A stretch of 64,000 bases of DNA from Phycisphaerae bacterium (GTDB lineage Bacteria > Planctomycetota > Phycisphaerae > UBA1845 > UTPLA1), in contig JAKLKO010000001.1 of NCBI GenBank assembly GCA_023150615.1, positions 1-64,000 on the forward strand, written 5' to 3'. The translations under genes were made by a program, and so were the position numbers. The notes beneath the pieces are model-generated. The model made no database searches, was not told the DNA's origin, and saw nothing but the letters and a program-made list of their open reading frames with translations. Below, piece by piece: positions 26,199-35,147 of this stretch. How positions within the stretch are numbered: the first letter of the stretch is position 1; the number at the start of each line of letters is the position of its first letter.

Positions 26199-28241
26199 CT
26201 ACGCCTCTTCGTCTTTCTTCGGGCGATACTGCGCAATGATCGCCTGCGCCTCGTTGGCCGGGACCGGCTCGTGGTGGCTCAGCTCCATGCTGAAGCTCCC
26301 CTTGCCACCCGAAATGCTGCTCAAGCGCGAGTGATAGTCCGACATCTTCGCCAGCGGCACCTGCGCGCGAATCACCGCCATGCCGCCCGGCAACATGTCC
26401 TGACCCTGCGGGCGGCCCCGACGTGACGCCAGATCGCCCGTGATGTCTCCCACGTTGTCCGCGGGAACCGACACCTCGACGTTGACGATCGGTTCGAGCA
26501 GCACCGGCCGCGCCTTGAGCACTGCGTCCTTGAACGCCAGCTTCCCGGCGATCTTGAACGCGACTTCCTTCGAATCCACCGGGTGATGCTTGCCGTCCGT
26601 GATCGAGACTCGGATGTCCTGCAACGGAAACCCGGCGATCGCGCCCTCCTCCAGCAACTCGGTCACGCCCTTCTTGATCGCGCTCTCGAACTGTCCGGGG
26701 ATCGAACCGCCGAAGATGTCCCACGACCAGTCGAGCGGCGGATCGGACCCGCGCTCGAGCGGCGAGACCTTCAGGAACACCTCGCCGAACTGGCCCGCAC
26801 CGCCCGTCTGCTTCTTGTGGCGATAGTGGCCGTCCGCCTCGGCCGTGATCGTCTCGCGATACGGAATCTTCGGCGGCTTGGTATTAACGTCGAGCTTGCT
26901 CTGGCGGTGCATGCGGCTGAGCACGATCCGCAGGTGCATGTCGCCGACGCCGTTGATCACCAGCTCGTGCGTTTGAGCATCCTGCCGCGCGGTAAAACAC
27001 CGATCGCAGTCCGTAAAACGACGCAACGCATCGGAGATCTTCGCCTCGTCGCCGCGCGCCTTCGGCTCGACGGCCAGCGAGAACATGGGCGTCGGGAACT
27101 TCACCATCGGTATCCGACCGTCGCCCAATCCGCCGTGAAGCGTGTCGCCGATGTGCGCATCGAACTTCCCGACCGCCACGATGTCGCCTGCAATCGCCTC
27201 ATCGACCTCGGAATGACTAGCGCCCTGAAACGACAGGAAGTGACCTGGGCGATGTCCCTTCTTCTCGCCCGGCTGCGTCAGGTTTCCATCGGCCTTCATG
27301 TGCCCCGAGTGGACCCGCATAAACACGTACTTGATGCTGCTCTTCGGATCGTACAGGACCTTGAAGACCTGCGCGACGAACGGACCATCCGCCTTGGGCT
27401 CCAACGCCCGCTCCTCGCCGTTCACGACCAGCACGCGCCGGCGCCCCTGCACGGCCGACGGCACATGCGTCGCTAGCACGTCGAGCAGTTCCTTCACGCC
27501 CACTTCGGCCCGCGCGTTCGTGAACAACACCGGCACCAGCGACCCGCCCGCGATCGCCTCGGACATCCGCGCAACCACTTCGTCGGGCGAGACCTCTCCC
27601 TGCTCCAGGTACTTATTCATCAGCGCTTCGTCGATCTCGACCACGCGCTCGACGATGGCCGTCGTGCACGCCGCCACGGAACCGAAGTCGGGCGACCCGT
27701 TCCCCGCATTCGCGCCCCAGCACGGAACGACCGACTTGCCCTTTCCGCCCGGCAGGTTGAACGGCACGAGCTGGTCGCCGAAGCTCGCCTTCAGGCCCTC
27801 CAGCAGCTCCTCCAGATTGGCCGTTTCCGAGTCGATCCGGTTGATGACCACAACCCGCGCGAGGCTGTTGGCCTTCGCGTACTCGAACATCTTGCGCGTG
27901 TTGACCTGGATGCCGGCCGATGCGTTGACGACGATGACGGCGGTCTCGACCGCGGCCAGACTCGCGATCGCCTGTCCGATCAGGTCGGTCGCTCCCGGCG
28001 TGTCGATGATGTTGATCCGCTTTCCGCCGTGCACGACGTGCAGCACGTGCGAGTCGATGGAAAACCCCCGCTCCCGCTCCTCGTCGTCGGTGTCCAGGTG
28101 GCTCGACTTGTCCGCGACGGAACCCAGCCGGTTCGTGACGCCGGTCAGGTGCAACAGGGCCTCGCAGAGCGTCGTCTTGCCGGCGCCGCCGTGCCCGAGC
28201 ATCGCCACATTTCTGATATCCGCCGTCGAATATGCAGGCAT
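26199..28241 (-). CDS. Elongation factor G-like GTPase (EF-G paralogue)
   Basis: 680 residues, colinear with EF-G: G1 GHGGAGKT (16-23), a switch I region with EERERGFSI in place of EQERGITI, G3 DTPG (80-83), and G4 NRID (134-137) instead of the usual NKxD. Domains II-V follow, with RVHSGHMKADG, a domain IV segment HYRHKKQTGGAGQFGEV and a C-terminal EPIVNVEVSVPADNVGDITGDLASRRGRPQG. This matches the EF-G-like subfamily found beside true fusA in many bacteria; the role may be in ribosome recycling or stress rather than bulk translocation. It is monocistronic here, not in a str operon. Confidence 0.9.
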   Translation of the reverse strand: MPAYSTADIRNVAMLGHGGAGKTTLCEALLHLTGVTNRLGSVADKSSHLDTDDEERERGFSIDSHVLHVVHGGKRINIIDTPGATDLIGQAIASLAAVETAVIVVNASAGIQVNTRKMFEYAKANSLARVVVINRIDSETANLEELLEGLKASFGDQLVPFNLPGGKGKSVVPCWGANAGNGSPDFGSVAACTTAIVERVVEIDEALMNKYLEQGEVSPDEVVARMSEAIAGGSLVPVLFTNARAEVGVKELLDVLATHVPSAVQGRRRVLVVNGEERALEPKADGPFVAQVFKVLYDPKSSIKYVFMRVHSGHMKADGNLTQPGEKKGHRPGHFLSFQGASHSEVDEAIAGDIVAVGKFDAHIGDTLHGGLGDGRIPMVKFPTPMFSLAVEPKARGDEAKISDALRRFTDCDRCFTARQDAQTHELVINGVGDMHLRIVLSRMHRQSKLDVNTKPPKIPYRETITAEADGHYRHKKQTGGAGQFGEVFLKVSPLERGSDPPLDWSWDIFGGSIPGQFESAIKKGVTELLEEGAIAGFPLQDIRVSITDGKHHPVDSKEVAFKIAGKLAFKDAVLKARPVLLEPIVNVEVSVPADNVGDITGDLASRRGRPQGQDMLPGGMAVIRAQVPLAKMSDYHSRLSSISGGKGSFSMELSHHEPVPANEAQAIIAQYRPKKDEEA

Positions 28242-28310
28242 CGGTGTGTCCCAATCGCTCGTCCGATCGCCGGCACCTCCGCACGCCGCGCCCTCGGGAC
28301 GAAGCGCCGC

Positions 28311-28339
28311 AGTGTAGGCCCGCCGCCCCCCTCAAACAA
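28311..28339 (-). promoter_or_regulatory. Predicted promoter of the EF-G-like gene
   Basis: Minus strand TTGTTT (28334-28339), 17-base spacer, TACACT (28311-28316), about 70 bases upstream of the start at 28241. Moderate match to the sigma-70 consensus. Confidence 0.5.
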
Positions 28340-28463
28340 GGCCCCGGCAGGCGGCGCCTAACCTCCGCCACGCCACGCGGTCTGCCTATCGTGCGGTGAA
28401 TGCCCGGCGACCGCGCCTAGAATCGAAGTGCCCTCGCAAGCGCCCAGCGCAGGAGAAAGAACC

Positions 28464-28628
28464 GTGCGACCGCGCCTCCATCGATGGTTGTGCCACGCCT
28501 CGCTCTGCATCACCACCATGCTGCTGTTGAGCGGCTGCCACGAAGAGGACTTCTCCTCCGGCGACATCATCGCCATCATCGTCGCCGCGACCGACGCGGT
28601 GCTCGCCATCCTCTCGCTCGTGTTGTAG
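28464..28628 (+). CDS. Small predicted lipoprotein
   Basis: 54 residues from GTG 28464, chosen because AGGAG (28451-28455) lies eight bases upstream. A basic N-terminus, a hydrophobic stretch and a lipobox (LLLSGC, Cys near residue 24) are followed by a short acidic segment and a second hydrophobic run (IIAIIVAATDAVLAILSLVL) to the end. It may therefore be anchored at both ends. No family recognised. A TAGAAT at 28418-28423 is a possible -10. Confidence 0.6.
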   Translation: MRPRLHRWLCHASLCITTMLLLSGCHEEDFSSGDIIAIIVAATDAVLAILSLVL

Positions 28629-28697
28629 GCCGCAGACCGGGGCAGATTTCCGTCCGGTCCGCGGCCGAACGGCGCCGCGCATTCATCCGCCGGCCGC

Positions 28698-28703
28698 TAT
28701 AAT
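28698..28703 (+). promoter_or_regulatory. -10 element immediately before a start codon
   Basis: A consensus TATAAT ends six bases before the GTG at 28710, so transcription would begin at or next to the start codon. No good -35 hexamer is seen 16-18 bases upstream, so the prediction rests on the -10 alone. Confidence 0.55.
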
Positions 28704-28709
28704 TCGGGC

Positions 28710-28934
28710 GTGTTCTGGCAGTACATCGCCGTCGGTCTGATCGTTCTTGCCGCCGCGCTGTTCCTGCTTCGCCGCGCGATCCTGATGAGGCGAAACTCGA
28801 CCTGCGCCCACGAGTGCGGCTGCGGGCACGCGACCACCATCGAAGCGCACGATCAGGCCGGCGTCACATCGATCACGATCTCGGCGAAGCGCACCACACC
28901 GCAAATCCAATCGCATCCGGAGCCCGCGCCGTGA
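28710..28934 (+). CDS. Small cysteine-rich membrane protein
   Basis: 74 residues: an N-terminal membrane helix (about 4-22), a basic patch, then a cysteine cluster CAHECGCGH (Cys32, 36, 38), and a polar tail. The layout resembles FeoB-associated Cys-rich membrane proteins, but no feo genes are nearby, so only the general class is claimed. The GTG start has no ribosome-binding site and follows a TATAAT by six bases. Its stop overlaps the start of the SDR gene (GTGA), so the two are coupled. Confidence 0.65.
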   Translation: MFWQYIAVGLIVLAAALFLLRRAILMRRNSTCAHECGCGHATTIEAHDQAGVTSITISAKRTTPQIQSHPEPAP

Positions 28935-29638
28935 CCGGCCTCCGCGGAAAAGTCGCGATTGTGACCGGCGGCGGACGCGGAATCGGCCGGGCCATCGCAC
29001 GGCGACTGGCCGCGGCCGGCGCAAACGTTGCCATCGCCGCCCGCAAGGACTCCGAACTGAATGAAACGCGCCGCATGATCGAGCAGGCCGGCGGGCGATG
29101 CCTCGCCCTGTCCGCTGACGTGGCCGTTGACGCCGACGTCGCGCGCATGGTCGAGACGACTCGCTCGGCGTTCGGCCGCATCGACATCCTCATCAACAAT
29201 GCCGGTGTTGCACCGAACGCGCCGATCGAGATGCTCGATCCGCCCGTGTTTGATGCCATGATCGCAACCAACGTCCGCGCGGTTTACCTTTGCTGCCGCG
29301 CCGTGTGGCCCGTGATGTCCGAGACCGGCGGCACCATCATCAACCTGTCGTCGCTCGCGGCCGTCGACCCATTCCCCGGCTTCGCGGCATACGGCGGCGC
29401 GAAGGCCTTCGTCAGTACGTTCTCTCGCGGCCTCGCGCAGGAAGGGCGGGAGCGCAACATCCGGGTCTTCTGCGTCGCCCCGGGCGCCGTTGATACACTG
29501 ATGCTCCGCGAGCCGTTCCCTGAATTTCCGGATGAACAGACGCTCCAGCCGGACGATGTCGCCGCGTTCGTCGAGCTGCTCCTCGGGCCGGCTGCGCGCC
29601 ATGTCGATGGCCAGATGATCGAAATCCGTAAGCGATGA
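28931..29638 (+). CDS. Short-chain dehydrogenase/reductase
   Basis: 235 residues, a classical SDR: nucleotide-binding TGGGRGIG (12-19), NNAG (89-92), catalytic Ser in INLSSLA (about 140-141), Tyr154 and Lys158 in AAYGGAKAF, and a substrate-loop region after CVAPGAVDT. It resembles 3-oxoacyl-ACP reductases (FabG-like), but the substrate is not determined; the cofactor preference is probably NADP(H) given the Arg in the first loop (IAARKD). The GTG at 28931 overlaps the previous stop. Confidence 0.92.
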   Translation: MTGLRGKVAIVTGGGRGIGRAIARRLAAAGANVAIAARKDSELNETRRMIEQAGGRCLALSADVAVDADVARMVETTRSAFGRIDILINNAGVAPNAPIEMLDPPVFDAMIATNVRAVYLCCRAVWPVMSETGGTIINLSSLAAVDPFPGFAAYGGAKAFVSTFSRGLAQEGRERNIRVFCVAPGAVDTLMLREPFPEFPDEQTLQPDDVAAFVELLLGPAARHVDGQMIEIRKR

Positions 29639-29780
29639 CATGAAATAATGTTGCGGCGGGTTTTCGGCGCCCTTTCGGCCGATCGATTCCTAAAGAAACC
29701 GCGCAATTCTTGCCGATAGTTCCGATAATCGGAGCCCGGTCGCCTTTTTTATCACCGGCCGATCCGGTCGGAGGCACGAC

Positions 29781-31139
29781 GTGTTCACCAATCTCGCAGC
29801 CGAGGCGTTCGCCCAGATCCTTCTCGCCTTCGCCGCCGGACCAACACCGAACTCGCTGGCCGAGTCCACCGGGGCATTGCCGGCCCCACGACCCGAATTC
29901 GTCCGGCGCATTCGGACCGAGCGCGTCCGGGTCGATTTTGTCCTCCGCAACGAACGCGAGCCGCTCACCGACGTCGCGCTCTGGTATACCGATGATCTCT
30001 CACAATCCTGGAAACGCGCGAGACTCTCGTCGGGTCTCGATTCCCCCGCGATCTGGGAGGTGCCGCGCGACGGCCTCTATGGTCTGTTTCTGATCGTGGT
30101 CAATGCCGCCGGCGCATCGGCCCTGGATCCAACGCCCGGCACCGCGCCGCATCAGTGGGTGCTCGTCGACACTGCCCCGCCGGAACTCAAGCTGATGTCG
30201 GTCCGGCGCGATCGCCGCTTCGCGGAGAACCGCCGCCTCCTGATCCGCTGGGCCGCGGATGATCTGCGTTTGACTGAGCGGCCGATCGACATCCACTTCC
30301 GCTCTGCCACGACCAAGACGTTCACTGCGATCGAGTGCGGCCTTCCGAACTCCGGCGCCTTTCCGTGGAACGTGCCAGGCGACGTCAACGGCGAGGTGGT
30401 CATCAAGATCGCTGCACACGACGAGGTCGGGCACACGACAGAGGTCACGAGCGAACCGCTCGCCATCCCCGACGACTCCATCGCGACTCCGGCGCCGGAC
30501 AGCCCGGTCGATGAACCGCGGATCGCACGTGCGGAATCACCGGGCAACGCGCGATCGGATACCGACCCCCGCAACGCGGATTACGCGCCGGCGGGCACGC
30601 CCCTGCCTGAGGGACTCGACCGAGAACCTCCGGAGCCCCCGCCGGGCGCGAAACCCGGCGAACGGCCGGCCATGGAGCGATTTCGACAGGGTACGTGGCA
30701 TCGTCAACGCGGCGAGTGGAAGCTGGCCGAGGAACGATATCGCGAAGCGCTCCAGTCCGACCCCGGGATGACGCCCGCCAGGCTCGATCTTGCGGGCGTC
30801 CTCTTCAAACAACGCCGCTTCGACGAGGCGGGTCAGGAATATCGTCGCATCCTTGCGGAACAGCCCGAGAACGCTGGCGCCCTTCGCGGATTGGCCCTCG
30901 TGCAGGCGACAAACAAGGAGTATCAGTCCGCCCGGGACACGCTCCAGCGGCTCCTGACCGTTCGGCCGAAGGACCCCGAGGCGTGGTTGTATCTCGGCGA
31001 TGTGAGCATCTTCATGGGCGATCGCGTCGCAGCGCGGACGGCGTGGAAGAAGATCGAGTCGATCCCGAATGTCGCGCCCGACATCCGCGAACGCGTCCAG
31101 AAACGACTGGTGATCTACCCGGCCGATGATTCACCTTGA
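29781..31139 (+). CDS. TPR-repeat protein with N-terminal beta domain
   Basis: 452 residues from GTG 29781, with GGAGG six bases upstream. Residues about 40-225 are beta-rich and resemble Ig/FN3-like domains (VDFVLRNEREPLTDVALWYTDD, SGAFPWNVPGDVNGEVVIKI). A Pro-rich disordered linker (about 235-300) leads to three or more TPR units (WHRQRGEWKLAEERYREALQSDPG and following). There is a weak N-terminal hydrophobic stretch, perhaps a signal peptide. Function unknown; such proteins commonly mediate assembly of envelope complexes in planctomycetes. A small dyad (CCGATAATCGG) lies in the 142-base gap upstream. Confidence 0.75.
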   Translation: MFTNLAAEAFAQILLAFAAGPTPNSLAESTGALPAPRPEFVRRIRTERVRVDFVLRNEREPLTDVALWYTDDLSQSWKRARLSSGLDSPAIWEVPRDGLYGLFLIVVNAAGASALDPTPGTAPHQWVLVDTAPPELKLMSVRRDRRFAENRRLLIRWAADDLRLTERPIDIHFRSATTKTFTAIECGLPNSGAFPWNVPGDVNGEVVIKIAAHDEVGHTTEVTSEPLAIPDDSIATPAPDSPVDEPRIARAESPGNARSDTDPRNADYAPAGTPLPEGLDREPPEPPPGAKPGERPAMERFRQGTWHRQRGEWKLAEERYREALQSDPGMTPARLDLAGVLFKQRRFDEAGQEYRRILAEQPENAGALRGLALVQATNKEYQSARDTLQRLLTVRPKDPEAWLYLGDVSIFMGDRVAARTAWKKIESIPNVAPDIRERVQKRLVIYPADDSP

Positions 31140-31274
31140 TGCTCGCGCGTATCGCGACCGGCGTGGAACAGCCGCGCACGATCCGTTAAGCTGTCCTCGA
31201 ATGCCGCGGCCCCGGAGATCCGCAATCTCGCGGCCCGAAGACAATCGTACACCCCGAGGAACTCCGACCCGATC

Positions 31275-32327
31275 ATGCGCGGGAAAGTCAGCAAGTCGGC
31301 TCCGCCTCGAGCGGATGCGTCCGCCTACCTGATCCTCGGCCCCGACCGGTTCCGGGCCGTCGAGGCGGTGCGATCGGTCATCGAGGCGGTCGTTGGCACC
31401 GAACCGGACCCGACGACCGTCTCGGAGTACGACTCGGACGATACCGAACTGGCCGCGGTGCTCGACGACCTCCGCACGCCGTCGTTGCTCGCGTCGCGAC
31501 GCGTCGTTGCGCTGCGCAACGCCGATGAATTCGTCTCGCGGTACCGTGACGCCCTGGAGGCGTATCTCGAATCTCCCGCAGACTGCTCCGTCTTCATTTT
31601 GCAGGTGCGAACGTGCGCGTCGAATACTCGGCTCTACAAGCGCTTCGAGCAGGCCGGGCGGATCATCGAGTGCGATGTCCTGCGTCCGCACGAGCTGCGC
31701 GGCTGGATCGCCCATCGCGCCGATTCGGTCTACGGATGCCGCGTCGCGCCCGATGGCGTCGCCCGCCTGTTGGAACTCGTCGAACCGGACAGCGGGCGCA
31801 TCGATTCCGAACTGGCCAAGCTCGCCACGTTCATCGTGCCCCGGACGACGATCACGCGCGAAGATGTCGAGCTGCTCGTCGGGTCGAATCGACAGGCGAA
31901 GCTCTTCGCCATCACCGACGCCATCGCACGTGGCGATGCGCGGACCGCGCTTTCGATCTGGCACCAGATCCTCGCGACCGAACGCGACGCGCCCTACCGC
32001 GCCATCGGTGGTCTGGCATGGAGCTTTCGCCGCTCCGTCGAGATCGCACGCCTCCTGGCCGCGGGCGAATCTCCGGCGGCCATCCGCCAGCGACTGCGGA
32101 TCCCACCGTTCGCGCCCGATCCGGCCGACCAGGTTGGCCGGCTTTCGCTGAGGCACTGGGAGCACTATCTCGTTAAACTGTTGCAGGCGGACATCGCCGG
32201 CAAGACGGGGCTTTCCACCACGGAGGTCGGCGTCGAGCGGTTGATCGTGGAGATGTGCGCGGACGCGACCGGCGGGGCGGGGCGGAAGTCCCGGCAAGTC
32301 CCGGTCGCCGCAGGCGGCAGTGTGTGA
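31275..32327 (+). CDS. holA: DNA polymerase III subunit delta
   Basis: 350 residues, the family length. The N-terminal domain has AYLILGPDRFRAVEAVRSVIEAV (a non-catalytic AAA+ fold with a degraded P-loop), then LLASRRVVALRNADEF, then the C-terminal collar helices with LAKLATFI and ITREDVELLVGSNRQAKLFAITDAIARGDARTALSIW, a stretch typical of HolA. Delta opens the sliding clamp in the clamp loader. ATG 31275 has GAGGA upstream. The next gene starts nine bases after its stop. Confidence 0.9.
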   Translation: MRGKVSKSAPPRADASAYLILGPDRFRAVEAVRSVIEAVVGTEPDPTTVSEYDSDDTELAAVLDDLRTPSLLASRRVVALRNADEFVSRYRDALEAYLESPADCSVFILQVRTCASNTRLYKRFEQAGRIIECDVLRPHELRGWIAHRADSVYGCRVAPDGVARLLELVEPDSGRIDSELAKLATFIVPRTTITREDVELLVGSNRQAKLFAITDAIARGDARTALSIWHQILATERDAPYRAIGGLAWSFRRSVEIARLLAAGESPAAIRQRLRIPPFAPDPADQVGRLSLRHWEHYLVKLLQADIAGKTGLSTTEVGVERLIVEMCADATGGAGRKSRQVPVAAGGSV

Positions 32328-32335
32328 GGAATCGA

Positions 32336-34027
32336 ATGCGCCGACGTGTCTATCCATCGGTCCTGATCCTGTTCGGACTGCTCGGTTGCACGGACTCGGG
32401 TAACTGGTTCGGTTCAGATCGCGCGGAGAAGAAGCCGGCGTCGTCGGGAAACGCGCAGGCATCGAGGCGGCCTTCGCAGCGTGCGCCGCAAAAGACCGCA
32501 CCGACCACGCAGCCGTCAAGGCCGGAAGACGATGTCTACCAGCGCGTACGCGACTACGCCTCCGGTTTTGAGGCCGACGATTTCAACGCCAAGATCGCGC
32601 GACAATCGGACCCGACCCGCCGCAGCCCCGCGCGAACCGTCCGAATGCTCCCTCCGTTGCCGGACGAAGATTCGGAGACTGCCGAGACGCCGCCTGCGCC
32701 AGGTCATTCAGCCGACCCCGACAAAACAACGCCGGCGCAGCCGACCGACGAGCCTCCCTCGGTAGCGGACGACGGGGCCGGGCGACCCGCGGACACGGCG
32801 GGACCGATCTCGGCGGATGACGGACTTCCGCGCATCCCGGATCTCGGCGACGAGCCGGAGCCTTCACCGCCGTCATCGGCCGAGCCCGAGCCAGCAACAG
32901 ATTCCACCGCGTCGCCGGTCGATCAACCGCCGATCACGCCGCCTGAGCCGGTCGCCGAACCTTCGCCGACAGCAACCGGCCAAACAGGTGAAATAAAGCC
33001 CGCCCAGTCGACGATTCCAAGGGGCGAAGAGCCGGCGGATCTGACGGGCGGCCAGCCCGATTCGGCATCCGCGCGTCCCAACACCGGCGGCGAACCGATC
33101 GGAGGATCTGGGGCCGCCGAAACTGCGCCCGACTCAGCCCGCCCGTCTGAGCGAACCTCGGCCGACCGGCCGCCCGTCCTGACGGCCATCAATGTTGACG
33201 CCGGTTCTCCGGCCTCGGCCCCGATCCCGCCGCCGGCGACCCAGGCGGCCCAACCCGCCGAGGCGAATCCGACGGTCGAGACACCCGCGACGCCCTCCGC
33301 GCCGCCGAAGCCGACGATCGACGACGTGATTCGCGAACGCGAAGAAGCGGTCGCCAAATCGCCGAACGACATCGAGCAGCAACTGTCCCTGCGAATGCTC
33401 TATCTCGCCAACGGCCAGGACGACAAGGCGCTGGCGGACGCCCCCGGGATGAACGCCGAATACCAGGAGATCCTCCGCGGGCTTGTGCGGTCGTTGATCT
33501 CCGCGCGTTCGAGCCTCGGGCGCGATCCGGCCCTGTGGGCGAACGAGCAACTCAAGGTCCTCGACCAGCTCCGTGAGACGCTGCGAAGCAAGGCCGACCT
33601 GGCGATACCGGTCGTCGCGCTCTGTGATCGCGTCGAGTCGTACGGGAACTTCAGACCGATTGAGCCGGCCGAATTCCCCGCCGGACGAGATTCACAGGCC
33701 GTCCTCTACGTCGAGGTCGCCCAGTTCCGCACCGATCGGACCGGCCGCGGCGAATACCGCACGCTCATGTCGATGCGCACGTCGCTGCTCTCGAAGGACG
33801 GACGCGAACTCTGGTCGGCCCACGATGCCAACATCGAGGACGTCGCCCGCAGTCCGCGGCACGACTTCTTCCTGATCCGAACCGTCAGCTTCCCCGCGAC
33901 GCTGACGCCTGGCGAGTACGTGCTGCGGGTCGAGATCGAGGACAAGCTCGCCGGCAAGGTCAACAGCCGCTCCCTCGACTTCAAGATCGTGCTGCCCCGG
34001 ACCGGAAACGCCCCGGCCGCGCATTGA
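32336..34027 (+). CDS. Large Pro/Ala-rich predicted lipoprotein
   Basis: 563 residues from ATG 32336, with GAGGA five bases upstream. A signal peptide with lipobox (LFGLLGC) gives Cys16. Residues about 30-340 are a low-complexity, Pro/Ala/Thr/Asp/Glu-rich region, probably disordered and surface-spanning. The C-terminal 220 residues are a folded domain with a helical part (DDVIREREEAVAKSPNDIEQQLSLRMLY) and a beta domain (AVLYVEVAQFRTDRTGRGEYRTLMSMRTSLLSKDG...GEYVLRVEIEDKLAGKV). I do not recognise the family; an envelope role is likely. Confidence 0.7.
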   Translation: MRRRVYPSVLILFGLLGCTDSGNWFGSDRAEKKPASSGNAQASRRPSQRAPQKTAPTTQPSRPEDDVYQRVRDYASGFEADDFNAKIARQSDPTRRSPARTVRMLPPLPDEDSETAETPPAPGHSADPDKTTPAQPTDEPPSVADDGAGRPADTAGPISADDGLPRIPDLGDEPEPSPPSSAEPEPATDSTASPVDQPPITPPEPVAEPSPTATGQTGEIKPAQSTIPRGEEPADLTGGQPDSASARPNTGGEPIGGSGAAETAPDSARPSERTSADRPPVLTAINVDAGSPASAPIPPPATQAAQPAEANPTVETPATPSAPPKPTIDDVIREREEAVAKSPNDIEQQLSLRMLYLANGQDDKALADAPGMNAEYQEILRGLVRSLISARSSLGRDPALWANEQLKVLDQLRETLRSKADLAIPVVALCDRVESYGNFRPIEPAEFPAGRDSQAVLYVEVAQFRTDRTGRGEYRTLMSMRTSLLSKDGRELWSAHDANIEDVARSPRHDFFLIRTVSFPATLTPGEYVLRVEIEDKLAGKVNSRSLDFKIVLPRTGNAPAAH

Positions 34028-34078
34028 CACGATGTCCGGCGTGCCCGGGCGGCCGAGCGCCGGGCGGGCGCCGTACGA

Positions 34079-34732
34079 ATGACTCCCGACCCCGACATCC
34101 GATCCGGCGCGTGGCGCGATCCGGCCGGTTCTACATCCTGGCCCGGGCGACACCGAAGCGCTTTTCAGCGACTCGCGCAAATGCTCGCCAAGCGATCAAC
34201 GCCGCCGACCGTCCTTCTCGTCGGACCGGGTGCGGTGACGCGCGTCATGCGCCCGTTTCTGCACGATGCCGCCGATGAAGCGCCGCCCTCGCTGCTCCGG
34301 CGCCTGCGGACCGATCTGGCCCGCTTCGCGGATCAGGCTCTGCGGCGCATTCCGACGCTCCCGCTCGTCTCACTCGAACCGCGCGAATTGCGGACCGCGC
34401 TCGGCCAACCCGTCCATCTCGTCGTTGTCGATGTCTCGCGCCGCGTGCTGGAGGCCGTACGGCGGGATGATCCCGACGCCGAGTGCCACGCGCTCGACAT
34501 CTCCCGCCGCGATCTGCCGGTCACGGCCGACGTGGTCGTCGCGTTCAACGTCGTGTCTCGCATCGCCAACGGCGCCGTCGCCGTCGCACACCTGACGGCG
34601 GCCGTCGCTGCGGGCGGACTCCTGCTGCTCGACGATCGCTCCGCCCGGCGATGGCTGATCCCGCACCACCCCGAGTTTTCCCTCGTCATGCCGAAGATCT
34701 ACCGTCGAACGGCCGCGGCCGGACCGGTCTGA
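34079..34732 (+). CDS. Methyltransferase-like protein
   Basis: 217 residues. VLLVGPGAVTRVM at about 46-58 resembles motif I of class I SAM-dependent methyltransferases. VVDVSRRVLEAVRRDDPDAECHALDI has the motif II/III spacing, and TADVVVAFNVVSRI resembles motif IV. LTAAVAAGGLLLLDDRSA would be the post-core strand. No target-specific motif is seen. The start has no clear ribosome site and the first 40 residues are unlike the family, so a shorter start is possible. It lies just upstream of the tmRNA gene. Confidence 0.65.
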   Translation: MTPDPDIRSGAWRDPAGSTSWPGRHRSAFQRLAQMLAKRSTPPTVLLVGPGAVTRVMRPFLHDAADEAPPSLLRRLRTDLARFADQALRRIPTLPLVSLEPRELRTALGQPVHLVVVDVSRRVLEAVRRDDPDAECHALDISRRDLPVTADVVVAFNVVSRIANGAVAVAHLTAAVAAGGLLLLDDRSARRWLIPHHPEFSLVMPKIYRRTAAAGPV

Positions 34733-34762
34733 ATTTCGCGCGCCGACTTCTCTTGCGGTCGA

Positions 34763-34768
34763 TATAAT
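34763..34768 (+). promoter_or_regulatory. -10 element of the tmRNA gene
   Basis: TATAAT at 34763-34768, 28 bases before the mature tmRNA 5' end. Transcription would start about seven bases downstream, leaving a short 5' leader to be removed by RNase P. No clear -35 hexamer is visible. Confidence 0.6.
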
Positions 34769-34795
34769 ACGTGGTCCGATCGGGCTCGACCCGAC

Positions 34796-35147
34796 GGGGG
34801 CGAATTGGCTTCGACCGGGTAAGTTGACGGAGGCGTCGCGTGCCGAGGTTGTCAGGTGGCCTCGTAAAAAACCTGGCAAAAAACCTAGATGGCAACGTTT
34901 CGTATGCCATGGCTGCGTAATAACGCGTAGCCCGTCGACCCGCCAACGCCTGCTAGGCGGCGAGACGCAGACCAGCAGGCTGGTTCGGACGTGCTGCCCG
35001 GCCGCGTCCGGACGAGACTTCGCCGGGATGGTCCGATGGGAAGCTTGTCGACCGGCGTCCCACTGGATGACGACAAACGATCGACTACGCACGTAGAAGC
35101 TCCTCCGGAAGTGCCTCGGGACGCGGGTTCGATTCCCGCCGCCTCCA
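34796..35147 (+). ncRNA. ssrA: Transfer-messenger RNA (tmRNA)
   Basis: 352-base tmRNA that rescues stalled ribosomes. The 5' end GGGGGCG pairs with CGCCTCC at the 3' end to make a seven-base acceptor stem with the conserved G.U at the third pair. The T arm is GCGGG-TTCGATT-CCCGC, and the discriminator is A35147. CCA is not encoded and must be added. The tag frame begins at GCA 34876 and reads AKNLDGNVSYAMAA followed by TAA TAA (34918-34923). The last 22 bases are the attachment site of the adjacent island; because the island carries the same bases, the gene remains whole. Confidence 0.95.

Noticed and set aside
26002..26724. N-terminal extension of uvrA by 241 residues
   Set aside because: It overlaps the EF-G-like gene in another frame, has no UvrA homology, and a promoter lies at 26067-26096 just before the ATG at 26001.
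29641..29780. Terminator or promoter from the CCGATAATCGG dyad and the T-rich stretch after it
   Set aside because: The stem is only five bases and the T run is too far from it; no -35 box accompanies the GATAAT.
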